Shown here one piece after another: positions 16,091 through 33,816 of a stretch of 64,000 nucleotides of DNA (position 1 is the first letter of the stretch; every line of letters begins with the position of its first letter). Below the pieces are notes generated by a model. The model worked only from the letters and a program-made list of their open reading frames with translations, was not told where the DNA came from and searched no databases. This DNA comes from Piscicola geometra (taxonomy: Eukaryota > Annelida > Clitellata > Hirudinida > Piscicolidae): contig OX030955.1 of NCBI GenBank assembly GCA_943735955.1, positions 7,012,269 through 7,076,268 on the forward strand. The letters run 5' to 3'. The position numbers and the translations under genes were made by a program.

Positions 16091-19000
16091 ACGAAATGAC
16101 CAACACCCTCACTAACCCCCACTCCCAAACCTGCCCTGACATGGCAGCCATCATATCAGCAGCAGTCAAAGATAATGATGATGATGATGATGAGGATGAC
16201 GATGATGATGATACTCCTGATAACGATCATGAAGACGATTATCATGACGTCAATATTCCAGAATTGAAAGACTTTTCGCCAGTTCCGCAGTGTGAGAACT
16301 CAATTTATAATCATAATCATGATCACTAAAATCATCATCATCATCATTAGGATCATAATCATGATCATGATCATAACAATCATCATCATTATCATCTTCA
16401 CCATTCTTCTTGTGACAGCACCACGACACCACTTCATCAGTACCACTCCACCACAACACAATACAACAACCCCACAACCCCACTCCATCACCAAAACACC
16501 ATCTCAACACAACACCACAAGCCCACTCCACAACACCACTCCGAAACACAACACAACTACACTATTCCACCACCACAACAACAACTCCACACCACAACTC
16601 CTCAACATCACTCCACAACACCTCAACACCACTCCACACAACAACACCTCAACACCACTCCACACAACAACATCTCAACATCACTCCACACCACAACAAC
16701 AACAACAACTTCACACCTCAACACCTCAACACCACTCCACAACAGTCTCCGACGCAATGGCCTTGAAGGAATACGCCAAGAAGAAGAGGTTCAGCCTGGA
16801 CGCCACCCTCATGCAGGGTGGGTGCTTTGGGGGGGGGGGGGGGGGGGAAGAAGAGGGGAGGGAGGTAGGTAACAAAGGGTAGAGTGGGGGGGGGGGGATG
16901 GTCTAAGGTGAATGTTTTAGGGGAATGGGGAAGGTGGTTGCTCTGGTGGGAGGGACGTGAAGATTGGTCGAAGATGGGAGGGTTATGGGATGGTACGAAA
17001 AGGTGGAAGGGGAGTTGGTGAAAGGTGGTTACTTTTGGTGAAGAGGGGGGGAGGTATCAAAGTTGGTGCTTTGGTGGGTGAAGGGGTGGTTGACTTGGGG
17101 GGGAGGGGTGTTTTGGTGGGGTGGCAGGGAAGGGTGCTTTGAGAGCGACTGCACCTCTCCCAAACGCAGGCACGCTGAACTTCGACAAGCTCGACCACTT
17201 CAACAACCAGACCCTCTCGCAAGACGTCCTGCTTGATGTCGGTGCACGCCTTCATAACATCGAATGATGATAATGATGATGATGATGATGATGATGCAAT
17301 AATGATTATAGTAATGGCAATGATAATAATAATGATGATAATAATAAGAATGCTGATGATAATGATAATAATAATAATAATGATAATGATGATAATAATG
17401 ATGATGATGATGATAATAATGATAATAATAATAAAACGGTAAATCACTAAAACAGTATTAGAATCTGGCACAACATTATAATACTACTTTGATCATCGCC
17501 ACAGCAATATAATAGTACTATAACCATCACCACCCAATTCAGGTGAAACACAACGAAATAGTAGCCAAGCTGGAATACATTTCATCTCTGGTTGAATGCA
17601 TCCTCACACTCATCCATCTCTACGACGAACCCTCCACTACCACCACCACCACCCCACCTTCCACCACTCCACCACCATCATCACTCCATCACCCCACCAC
17701 CTCACCCTTCCCAACCCACTCCACCACCACTCCATCATTCCAACCCTTCTCCTCCTCCCCTCACGACTTTGCAAAATCATCATCAGCACCTCTGCATCAT
17801 CCACTTCCATCCACCGTCTCGTCCTTTACTCCCAGAGGCGCCATCACCCTCTCTTCTTCTTCCTCCTCAACGTCTCCCACCGACATTTCCAAGGCCTCCC
17901 TCGTTGGGCTTGCCAAGGCGACAGCAGCGGCAACCATCGAAGCAGGCCGCCAACTCACCCTCCTCAAACCACCCTCTCCTGCCATCTACCGAAGAGTGAG
18001 GAGTTTTTTTATACTTTTTTTATTCAATTCTTTATTTTGATAAACTCTTATATGGTTTAGTCTGAGTTTATGCATGAATAATGCTAATGGTTGAATTATG
18101 ATAATGTTGATGATTTTAGTAATGCTGATAATGATGATGATGAATATTTTTATTATCTTGTTTGATTGGTTAAAAATCATAATCGATGAAAACATCAACA
18201 ACCTCTCTAGTGAAATGTAATTAATATTCATCACCAGGTCTTCATGCCGCCCCCTTTCAATCTGGAGCTGTCAATCAAAAAACTAGTGCTCTACCTGAAA
18301 TGCCTGCAGTACTTGCTGGCCTCGTTGAGGATGGCCAACGAGGAGATGAAGGGGAGGAGCCTCAAGGCCACTGGCAATGTCAAGTCATGTGAGCGGTGCG
18401 GGAGGATGGTGTGGTGGTGGTGAGGATGCTTGGAGGAAAGATGAGTGGATGGAGGGGCAGGCGGGTGGTCATAGGATAGATGGGTATATGGAATGTAGGA
18501 ATGTTCGGATGAAAGATGGTTGATGAATGGGGAAGTGGTGAGAAGATGGGTGGGGAAGTGGGTGGGTGGTAAAAGCTTCAGGGAGTGGAAAGTGTGGCCT
18601 GGAAGAGTAGGAGGGTGGAAGAGGGTCGACGAAGATTTTGAAAAACCGAAAGAACCTTTGGCTTGCATTTCAGTCGAACTTTCACCATTCCTTATAAAAA
18701 TAATTACAAATTACTCTCACTCTTTTTCCCCTCTAAAATACAATTTATTTGACGTGGCCTCCCCTCCCCCCATCCTTCCCTCCCTTTACTCCTCTTCTCT
18801 CACCCTCTTGCAACCTCCCTCTCTCCCCCACCCGACAGGCATCCGGAGACTCAAGGCCTACTTTGAAGTGTGTCTCGAGGGCGGTGCCGTCATCATCCGC
18901 AATTCACTGCATATTCATTTAGATAATGATATTCATAATAATATTAAAAGTGCTAGTTCTTGTGATGAAGAGAATGTTAATAAGCGTGAGGATGATGGCA

Positions 19001-21003
19001 ATAGTAGAAATAATAATAACGGTGTTAATAATAATAATAATAATAACATAAGTAATAATAATAATGACAATAATAATAACAGTAATAATAGTAATAGTAA
19101 TAAAAATAACAACAGTAACATTAGTAATGACAATAACAATAACAATAATAGTAATAACAATATTAATAATAATATGATAGGCGATATGACGGAGCATCAT
19201 GAACAGAATACTAACTCATCGCTAGACATCTCGACACCACCACCTCATCCTCCTCCTCCTTCTCCTCATCCTCATCATCATCATCCACACAGTGCAATTA
19301 TCACTTCTGAGAAGATTAATAAAAAGTCTGTAAATCAAAGAATCAAGATGGCTTGTAATTGTTCTGCTAGCAGCCGTAACAACAACAACAACAATAACGC
19401 AACAACTACAACAAGTCGGCATGCATACGTCATGAACAATGATGACGTCATAGATGCTGGTGTTCTAGAACATTTTTCCGCCACAAGTCATGTCAGAACT
19501 TCCTGCACGCACGAGTGTACACAATCGATCTCGTGCACAGATTCAATAGGCGTGTCAAATCCATCTCTGCTGAGTGTTGTTAGTAGTTCGTGCGGTGAGA
19601 GTAGTTCAGTTGCAATAATAAATACAACAGCAGCAACAACAAATAAAACAGCAGCAGAAACAACAAATAAAACAGCAGCAGAAACAACAAATAAAACAGC
19701 AGCAGCAACAACAAATACAACAGCAACAACAACAAATATAACAGCAGAAACAACATCAACAACGCCCAAGAGCAGTAGCAGTGGGCCAACATCTCTCCCC
19801 TCTAGTCTCGCTCCTTCTCTCGCTCGCGACAAGCACACAAGTACGTTGATTGAAAGTCCCAGTATTTAACATGGTAACAACAAAAAAGTATAAATAAATA
19901 TAGTAAAATAATATTTAAAATATAAGGTTAGTGAATAAAAAATATGATAGTGGATAATAATAAAGCATAATAAAAAATATTTTATTGTATTGTATAATTC
20001 ACTTTATTAAAATTAAAAATTAATAATATTATTAATTTTTATATTAAATTAAACCCTATGATCACAGCCCAGTACGACCTCTCTTCCCTGAAACTGCCAA
20101 GGTTTGCCGCAGAAAGACTCATCCTCAAACACGCCGTGTACTGCGTCAGTACTTATAGAATTCATTTTAGGGATTCTCATTATGGAATTTTTTAGTATTA
20201 TCATTTGGAATTATATTCAGTATTTAAAAATAATTAATAATAATAACGACGACGAGCATAGTGGCGTATAACCCGAACGGGTTTCTAGTAGGAATAATTA
20301 CTTTATCAACTTTTTATTAATATATATTCATAATATTTCTCATTTTCTCAGTGCCAAATCGCCACAAAGGAGGAAATCTATGGAAACTCTCCAAATGTAA
20401 ATTGAAATGTTAAAAGCATTGTTTCATAGACTATTTATTAGAAAATACTTTTTTAATTTAAAAAAAAGTCTCTAAAATATACTGCTACCAAAGTGAATTA
20501 CTAGAACTGCCAATATCACGCTGTCACCACTACCATATTCCTCACCACCACCCCTACACTACACCAACCACACTACAGCTACTACTATTAATACCCCACA
20601 CCAACCACAGCCACTACTCGTTCACCACCCCATTTTACCACTTCAAACCACACCAACCACGGCCTTCCAACCACACCGCAGTCCCTCACCTACTACCACT
20701 CAACACTGATTCTGCTGCACTCACTGATCGAGTGTTCCAGACACAAGCAAGATGAGGTTGTCCTCAACCGATGTACGTGTGGCGAGAGGTGTGGTGATGA
20801 AAAGGATGGTGGCAGTAGTGATCGTGGAATTTATGATAGTAATGATGCAGTGTAAGAAGCGTGGATAGTGATGGTGGTGATAAAGTAAAGATGATAAACG
20901 CTTAGATAAAAAACCTTATTTCATAATGCAAAATCACACATTTAAAACACCATCCGCAGATAAGACACTGGTCGAAAAAAGACTCAACGAATTGGGGAGA
21001 TGA
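16091..21003 (+). CDS. ULK: ULK1/2 (Atg1) autophagy kinase, C-terminal exons (5' partial)
   Basis: Exons: 16091-16291, 16746-16817, 17170-17237, 17543-17995, 18238-18388, 18839-19840, 20068-20144, 20352-20396, 20682-20772, 20960-21003 (stop TGA). They join in phase to give 733 C-terminal residues. ULK/Atg1 phosphorylates autophagy-initiation factors; its C-terminal EAT (tandem MIT) domain binds ATG13 and FIP200 partners. Matches to that domain: LLDVKHNEIVAKLEYISSLV (compare ETLMEKEHNEILAKLNFV in family members), KKLVLYLKCLQYLLASLRMA, ERLILKHAVYCCQ, SLTYYHSTLILLHSLIE, and the final RYKTLVEKRL formed across the last splice. The kinase domain must lie upstream of the minisatellite. Oddities: a D-rich exon 1, a Ser/Thr/Pro-rich stretch in exon 17543-17995, and an Asn-rich insert of about 310 residues inside the EAT region. 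The first exon is the least certain; it fits by phase (T|TC) only. Confidence 0.88.
18905..19835 (+). repeat. Asn-rich, microsatellite-like coding insert within the ULK EAT domain
   Basis: AAT/AAC runs (18935-19180), a His/Pro patch (about 19230-19295), ACA/GCA runs and a 24-bp tandem around ACAGCAGCAGAAACAACAAA (19620-19760) make up most of exon 18839-19840. The frame stays open for about 1 kb although the other two frames of AAT repeats are TAA and ATA. The exon ends in RDKHT plus donor GTACGT at 19841, and phase continues into YDLSSLKLP. A hidden extra intron is possible. Confidence 0.7.
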
Positions 21004-22100
21004 GGTTATTCTTTGATGTTCCTCCATCACAGACACTTTTGAACTCTCACAACGCTTCTAAAACAGCCTATTTCTCTATCTATATTTAATTATTTAGCCT
21101 TAAAATGTGTTACAGCTACTATAACGATGGTTATCTTCTACTAATTAAGTATTTTTCAATAAGTAAAAAAATGTTTTTTATTAATTCTTTCACTTGTAAA
21201 TTAGATCAGATTCCTCATCTGCGGTGAATTTAATAAGATTTGAGTTTTATTTATAGTCTTTGATTATTTCTCATTACATTTTTTGTGTACGTTTTCCGCT
21301 TTAGCAGGGTAGTGTGTTTATTGTAATTAATTATCTATTTACTGACGTTATTTACTTAGAAATAAATTTTCCAATTACAATGAAAACAATTAAAATCAGA
21401 TGTTTTATAATTCAAATAAATCCTTTGAATCTATTTTTAACAATCGAAGGTTTCAATGTGTCGTATAAGATTCAGTGCTGGCCAAAAGATGAGTAAAATA
21501 AATTTAAATGATCAAAGCTACATTGTGAACGTCTACGCGCAGAGAAACATGTGTGGAATTGTAAAAAATGTAATGTGCAAGAATCGAAAGTAGATTTTCT
21601 AATGGATACTCAGGGATAGATGAGTATTAAAAGACGACTCTCTACAAACCGCATATCTCCTTCTCAATTCTCTACCGAAACTTAGGACATCAAACCACCA
21701 GTGGTTGAGATCTTTCCAGAAAGGGGCAAAAAGTATTATTGATGAAGTCCAAAAGAAAGACCATACTCAGGACTGTTGAAAAGAATGGAGGAAGTTTTCA
21801 ATAAATTAGATTCGGAAAGATCGAGAGCACGGAAATATACAGTTTGTTGAGAGTGGTCTTCTGAAACTCATCCGATACTTTTCCGTCTTTAAATTTTTAT
21901 ATCGCCGAATTCAAATTCCAAATAAAACAACACCAAGTTTGAGCTAACAGAAAAAATATTTCTTAACTATGTTAGTGTTTCAAAATGAAATCAATATAAC
22001 GCCTAGATGATTGAGAAAGGTGGTTGAACAATTGATGAAAGGAATATATTTTGATACATAATAAAATGATTTAAACCGGATTAGAGTTGGCTGTGGTCTT
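21004..22100. other. AT-rich intergenic DNA with a possible Tc1-like remnant
   Basis: This is ULK 3' flanking DNA with no supported gene. At 21474 the motif CAGTGCTGGCCAAAAG resembles the terminal repeat of Tc1/mariner elements. It is followed by about 400 bp with short broken translated pieces. I see no matching inverted end, so the assignment is weak. Confidence 0.25.
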
Positions 22101-22129
22101 ATGAGGGAAGGTGTTGCATGAAGTCAGTG

Positions 22130-22201
22130 AGAAGGTGTAGGTGGCAGGATGGTCGATGCTAAACGCTTGAAGTCTGTCTCGCTAGCGTGGGTTCGATTCC
22201 T
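22130..22201 (+). repeat. tRNA-Leu-like SINE head or tRNA pseudogene
   Basis: An A-box-like GGATGGTCGATGC is followed about 40 bp later by a B box GGTTCGATTCC, in the context CTCGCTAGCGTGGGTTCGATT, as in tRNA-Leu. The acceptor stem is not closed by the flanks. It is therefore read as a tRNA-derived repeat, not a working tRNA. Confidence 0.45.
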
Positions 22202-22210
22202 AAAGTATAA

Positions 22211-22375
22211 GGACAAAATAGACCTTATCCCCAAAAGGCATTGGATAAAATAGCCCCTAACAAAAAAGAACTTGGGCTAGAGTTATGGTTGGTCTAAGTG
22301 TTAGGATTAGGTTAAGGTCTATTTTTGTATGTCTATTTCGTTCAAGAGCTATTTTGGGTAAGGTCTATTTTGTCC
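22211..22375. repeat. Short inverted-repeat element
   Basis: GGACAAAATAGACCTTA at 22211-22227 is repeated as an exact inverse at 22359-22375, and similarity extends inward (CCCCAAAA versus TTTTGGG). The 165-bp size and AT-rich centre suggest a MITE-like foldback. No target duplication was identified. Confidence 0.6.
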
Positions 22376-24015
22376 CTAATCCATTCATAAGGTCGCCTAA
22401 GTGCGTGGATGCTCAGGAAGAGCCCTGCACTTATGGTAAGAAGAAAAATGTGATGAGAGCATGAAATAAACTTCAATTTTGTTATTATCAATATTGCATA
22501 ATAGTTTATTATATAAATAATTTCATAAATATAGCATACATTTTCAAATCCATAATTAATAAACAATACAAAATTCTTTTGAAAATACGATGAACAGTTC
22601 AGACATGGCTCACATTTTTATCACTAACAACTACAAGTGCCAAACAACAAACTTCAAATGACACAATTAACTATTTAAAATCAATTTCGTCATTAAAAGA
22701 CGTAATTAAAACAAACAAGACTCACTAAACTTTAAACTGACATTTTAAAACTTTGAAAAAATATTTGATAAAGTTAATTAATCCAAGTTGCTGCAGGTCT
22801 TTGAAGAAGATTAAGTAAGAAGTAGCCCTCATTGATGATTCCCACCCCGTGTAAAGACCCAATTCCGAAATCAAAACTCGACTTAATGGCGAGTCTGAAC
22901 AAAATCAATGACGCGAAAAGAAAGGACAAATTTGAAAGTAGGTAGATTTTGATCATACTGTAAAGTGTGGAGAGATTGTAAAATAGGGATTACTGACGAT
23001 TCAGAGAAATATATTTGGGATACTTTGAGACAACATTTGAAATTTTGTCGAATGTAGCCTATGAGAAATGAACTGATTCATATTAACTTTAGTGATAACT
23101 GTTCAATACGACCCTTGGACTCTTCCAGGACACACCTTTGCATACTCACTTCTTTAAGAAGTAGTTGAAAGTGTTTTTTATATATACAACAAAGCCTCCC
23201 CCCCTGTACACACAACACACACATACACAAAAGGTTATGGTAGTGCATATTACATGATTTACTCTCGACAACAGCAATGGAGTAAGTTAGTAAGCAAGCG
23301 TGAGAGTAATTAGCTTAACTAACTAAAAGTGAAAGTTATTTAACTAAATTATTAACTCTAATTGGCTAAAAATACTCCATTAACTCTCAAGTAAAGAACT
23401 TTTTGAAAGAATGTAGCTAGCGTTAGACATTAAATATAAGTATAAAATTAATTTATAAGTGAAACACATGAAAGCACAAGCAATTTGAATGCTATAGAAA
23501 AGTGCTGGAGAACTAGAACTGAAGAACGCCTCACTATTCTCCTGTGCTTACGTTACGTCTGCCGCCTCTGAGAGAACAAATGAGAAACTTGGTTTATTAT
23601 TCTTTTATTATTATTATTTGACTTGGTACTATTTATAATTTTATTATAATAATTTTTGTATGTTAAAACAATTTTATTATTGTTGATTAATTTATTATTA
23701 TTAAATAATTATTTTATGATTATAAAATCATTTTCTCACTATATAATTATTTTATATTTTGTCTATTCTCATTTTTTACAATTAATTTGATATTCTTCTT
23801 AGGTAACTCTAAAGATATTAACCTTGATTTGATGTGTGCATAAAAATAATTTTAAGAACACAAACTTTAGAGTGTAACCCAATCTGTGCCAAGAGATTGG
23901 CCTGACGATTGACTTGACCTCACATGGAAAAGCCACTCAACCCTAACCATTACGACCTAACAGACACCTACCAAACCATGCAACCATGCATCCCATCAAT
24001 TCACCACATGTGCCA
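22376..24015. other. AT-rich intergenic DNA
   Basis: I see no gene here. The right part, from roughly 23850, is probably the 3' UTR and flank of the palmitoyltransferase gene that ends at 24016 on the minus strand. Confidence 0.5.
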
Positions 24016-29566
<5,551 letters not shown>

Positions 29567-29789
29567 TTTGGGAAAATACTACTCAATGGCTAGATTTTAG
29601 TAGCAACAATAACATTAGCGAGAGATGGATGGTTAAAAATGAAAGTGAAAGATTTGTGCTATAATTCCATATTTAATATAGATTATAACGTTTAGATATT
29701 TAAATATGAATTAATTGACATTCTTCATTAACTTCCTGTTACTTTAAAGAAACAATATTTATGATCGTTGGTTACAGTTGTCCACTAAA

Positions 29790-29979
29790 AATAGGCGGCG
29801 GTCCTGGGGGGGTTCTGGGGTTTGGACTCCCCCACTCAAATACTCGTATCAAAATAAGAGTTTTGAAATGGTTTTTTTCACACGTGAGGGGTCGGAACCC
29901 CCTAGAATGACCGCCCATGCTGGGTTGGACCCTCTCCCCCTCCCCCCCCCCCAAGATTTGCAGCAGATCGCCCTTCCTG
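29790..29979. mobile_element. hAT-type MITE, copy 1 (short)
   Basis: A GC-rich left end (GGCGGCGGTCCTGG) and a right end (CAGCAGATCGCCCTTCCTG) are flanked by a perfect 8-bp duplication CCACTAAA at 29782-29789 and 29980-29987. The centre lacks most of the AT-rich middle seen in the 370-bp copies at 31234 and 50786. Confidence 0.8.
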
Positions 29980-29987
29980 CCACTAAA

Positions 29988-30740
29988 GATCGGCGTTTGC
30001 CGCATTGGCACCCATTCTGCATATTGTGGACGTGCCAGAGAGTTTCTATGCTTTGTGTGTGAGCTCTGATCATTGAATCCATAAAGTTTATGGTATGAAT
30101 ACTTTTTTTGTATAAAAAAGTTTTTTTCATGTGAAAAATTCATCAAGCTGTTTATTTTCGAAACAAACTACAAGTGTATTAATTGTTGTTTTTAAAATTA
30201 TATTATAATACAATGCGATGCCAAAAGAACTTATATTGATTTGGAAAAATAAATTTTTAAAAAATTGTTTTAATCTTTTATTCGCTTAAATGTTATGCTT
30301 ATGTAGGGGCAAGATGATCTGGTTAACGATTTATGTTGTTTTGTTATTTTATTTTTAAAGATAACAAACTTTTTTTTATGAACCGTTAGAGCATTCATTT
30401 GTTGTAATAAATATATCAACATTAACTTTTAAAATTAAACATAACTAAGGAATAATTTCATTTTTCTACAACCCTGATAAATTTTCATGACAACACTGAA
30501 AAAAGTATAAAATTCTAATCTTCTGAATATTTACATGCTTAAAAAAACTATAACAATGTTCTTAAATTTTGAAAATATCAAATAAAATAAAATAAGTTGT
30601 AATATCATGAGAATAGGATGGCGGTGACTGTCATGGTGGTGTGGGTGAGGTTGGATTATTGAGGTTGATTGTTTTTTTATATATATTTAAATTGATATAT
30701 ATACATATATTGGTAGTGGTCTAAAATCCGTTTTATTTAA
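29988..30740. other. AT-rich intergenic DNA
   Basis: This spacer lies upstream of the palmitoyltransferase start. I see no gene and no clear repeat. Confidence 0.5.
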
Positions 30741-30747
30741 CAAATTT

Positions 30748-31227
<480 letters not shown>

Positions 31228-31233
31228 ATCTAG

Positions 31234-31604
31234 CACAGGCGGCGATTCTGGGGGGTCCTGGGGTCTGGACCCCCCCACTTTTTGGTAGTGAAGGGGTCCC
31301 CTTTAATGTGGAACCCTCGACTTTTTTCAATAAATTTAAAAAAAACTTATGTTTTGATGCAAACCTAATCGTCAAACATGGCATAAAATTGAATTTTTAC
31401 ATATTAATAAATTGTGAGTATGTGTAGTTATAGTTATAGCTGTCTAAAATAATACTTTTTATTGCTTAATTAAATATTCGTATAAAAACAGAAGTTAAAA
31501 AATGTTTTTTAAGTGGGGGGATGGGGGGTCCGGACCCCAGGACCCCCCAGGATCATCCATGCTGGCTAAAACTCCCCAAGATTTGCAGAAGATCACCGCC
31601 CTTG
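31234..31604. mobile_element. hAT-type MITE, copy 2 (371 bp)
   Basis: The ends CACAGGCGGCGATTCTGG and (reverse) CAAGGGCGGTGATCTTCTG form imperfect terminal inverted repeats. A perfect 8-bp duplication AAATCTAG flanks it (31226-31233 and 31605-31612). It was inserted at the end of the GATT tail. The middle is AT-rich, and G/C-rich GGGGGTCC...GGACCCCCC stretches lie near both ends. It has no coding capacity. Confidence 0.88.
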
Positions 31605-31612
31605 AAATCTAG

Positions 31613-32809
31613 ACATCCGTAATAATCTATAATTTACAGCATTAATTCTTTGTGGTAATTTCTTAATTTATAATAATTAACTACTAATTTTGAATTTGAG
31701 AAAAGGGCGTTATAGAAAGGTATTTGGTTAATTTGATTGGATAATTAAGCAGCACAAAAGCTCCAATATCATAATCATGTTCTGAAAAATCGGAAAACGA
31801 GTCAAGATGACAAGCATGTCATCTTGCTCCGAACTGCTTAGTTACAGATTTCGTTTTTTATGCCGTGTATGAAGTCAACTAATTGACAACTATTTATGTT
31901 GGTAGGTAGTATTATAAATAAACTACTAATAAATAATTGTTTCCAAAGAAGAATGTTACCTATTTCTGCAGCAGAGTTTATTTAAATGTTCATGTTAAAT
32001 ATGTTTAAAATTCATAACTGTACTGCTCCAATTTATCTTAAAAATCGTGATTCTGAGCGCTTTTGGTCATTTTAAAAGGGCGCTATACAAATAATTAGTG
32101 ATTGATTCATAAAGGTTACAATGTGACCGCGGAAAAGAATCAAAGCTTCACAACTAAAACTAAAATAATGATTTAAGCGTTTGCATCATAGATATAGTAT
32201 ACTACTTGTTGTTTGTAGGATAACTATGGTTTGCATACTATTATTTAACAAAAGGGAGGTAGTAGTAAAAACCATTAGTGTTCGTTGCATACTCTTAACT
32301 AGTAAAAAACTAAAAATATAAAATAATCGTCATCTTGCCCTGGTCTCCCTACTGTTTTAAAAACTAAAACTTCCAAAAACTATATTTCTGGGCAATAATC
32401 TCAGTTTTAAAATGTTTCTTAAATGCATCAAATATTAAAGAAGTAATAAGATGAAAAAACAAGGGACAAACTCTCAAATTTCAAATCACCAATCACCGCA
32501 CATTACTTTTTTCAGCGTCGATCGCTTTTCCCGATTCCGGACAAATATCACAGTAATTTCTGTTTATACATTCAGTTATGTGTTTATCAATTTTAAATCA
32601 TTGTAAAAAATAGAATTACCGGCATTTTTGCTTCGTTACTTTTGATGTTTTAATCGTCGCATTGTTGTAAACTCGTGAGTTCAAATCTCGGCATATCATT
32701 ATCACGGTGTTATTTGAATCTTTAACTTCTCTCAAAAGTGTGTTTTTAAAATCATCTCATAACCTTGTTTTCCGAAGTTTGAAAGGAGTCAGAAAGAGAA
32801 TTTACGATC
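31613..32809. other. AT-rich intergenic DNA with a LINE 3' fragment
   Basis: At about 31990-32106 the text AAAATTCATAACTGTACTGC...GCGCTATACAAATAATTAG matches the LINE RT tail and 3' end with an internal deletion. The segment before the ATG at 32810 is the probable promoter and 5' UTR of the SAP/RRM gene. Confidence 0.6.
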
Positions 32810-33555
32810 ATGTCGGCGAAAGAATATGCAAAGTTGACGGTTAATCTTTTGAAAGAAGAGTTGAAGAGGAGGAGTCTCGACCAGAGTGGAAAAAAGGCGG
32901 ATTTGGTTGCTCGTTTGGAAAAGGACGATGGTGAGATTTAATTCATTCAATTACTCATTATTGAGATTTGCAATCTGAAGTAATATAATCGTTTCGCCAA
33001 CAATTAAAAAAAGCATTTAAAAAACAATGTAAAAAATATTCTAAATTTATTAACTATTTATTGAATTTTTTGGGAATTATTAAAACTATTAAATAAATAT
33101 TGAAAAAAACAATTGATTTTTCCCAGTGTTAAACTTTAGACCACAAGGTTATTGGTGCAAGTAACATTTGAAGTGCATGCCAGATTAGTATTGCTATGCT
33201 AGAAATAAATAATTGAATACTGTTAATTATATTATTTAATAATGGATAATCCTCTATTTCCTACCATCTTTTTCTCACCACTCCATCTTCCTTCACCACT
33301 CCATCCTCCTTCACCACTCCATCCTCCTTTACCACTCCATCCTCCTTCACCACTCCATCCTCCTTCACCACTCCACCCTCCTTCACCACTCCACCCAACC
33401 ACGAACAGTTATGAGGGCATCTCAGGAGGATGACCAAGTGTTGGGTATCAACGATGACACCAATAACACCGAAGGTACTACTACTACTACTACTACTACT
33501 ACTACCACTATTACTACTACTACTACTACTACCACTACTACTACTACTACTACTT

Positions 33556-33617
<62 letters not shown>

Positions 33618-33679
33618 GCTACTACTACTACTACTACTACCACTATTACTACTACTACTACTACTACTACCACTACTAC

Positions 33680-33731
<52 letters not shown>

Positions 33732-33741
33732 GCTACTACTG

Positions 33742-33816
<75 letters not shown>

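Noticed and set aside
16983..17471. Poly-Ile minus-strand ORF of 162 residues
   Set aside because: Antisense reading of (GAT)/(AAT) repeats in an intron of the ULK gene.
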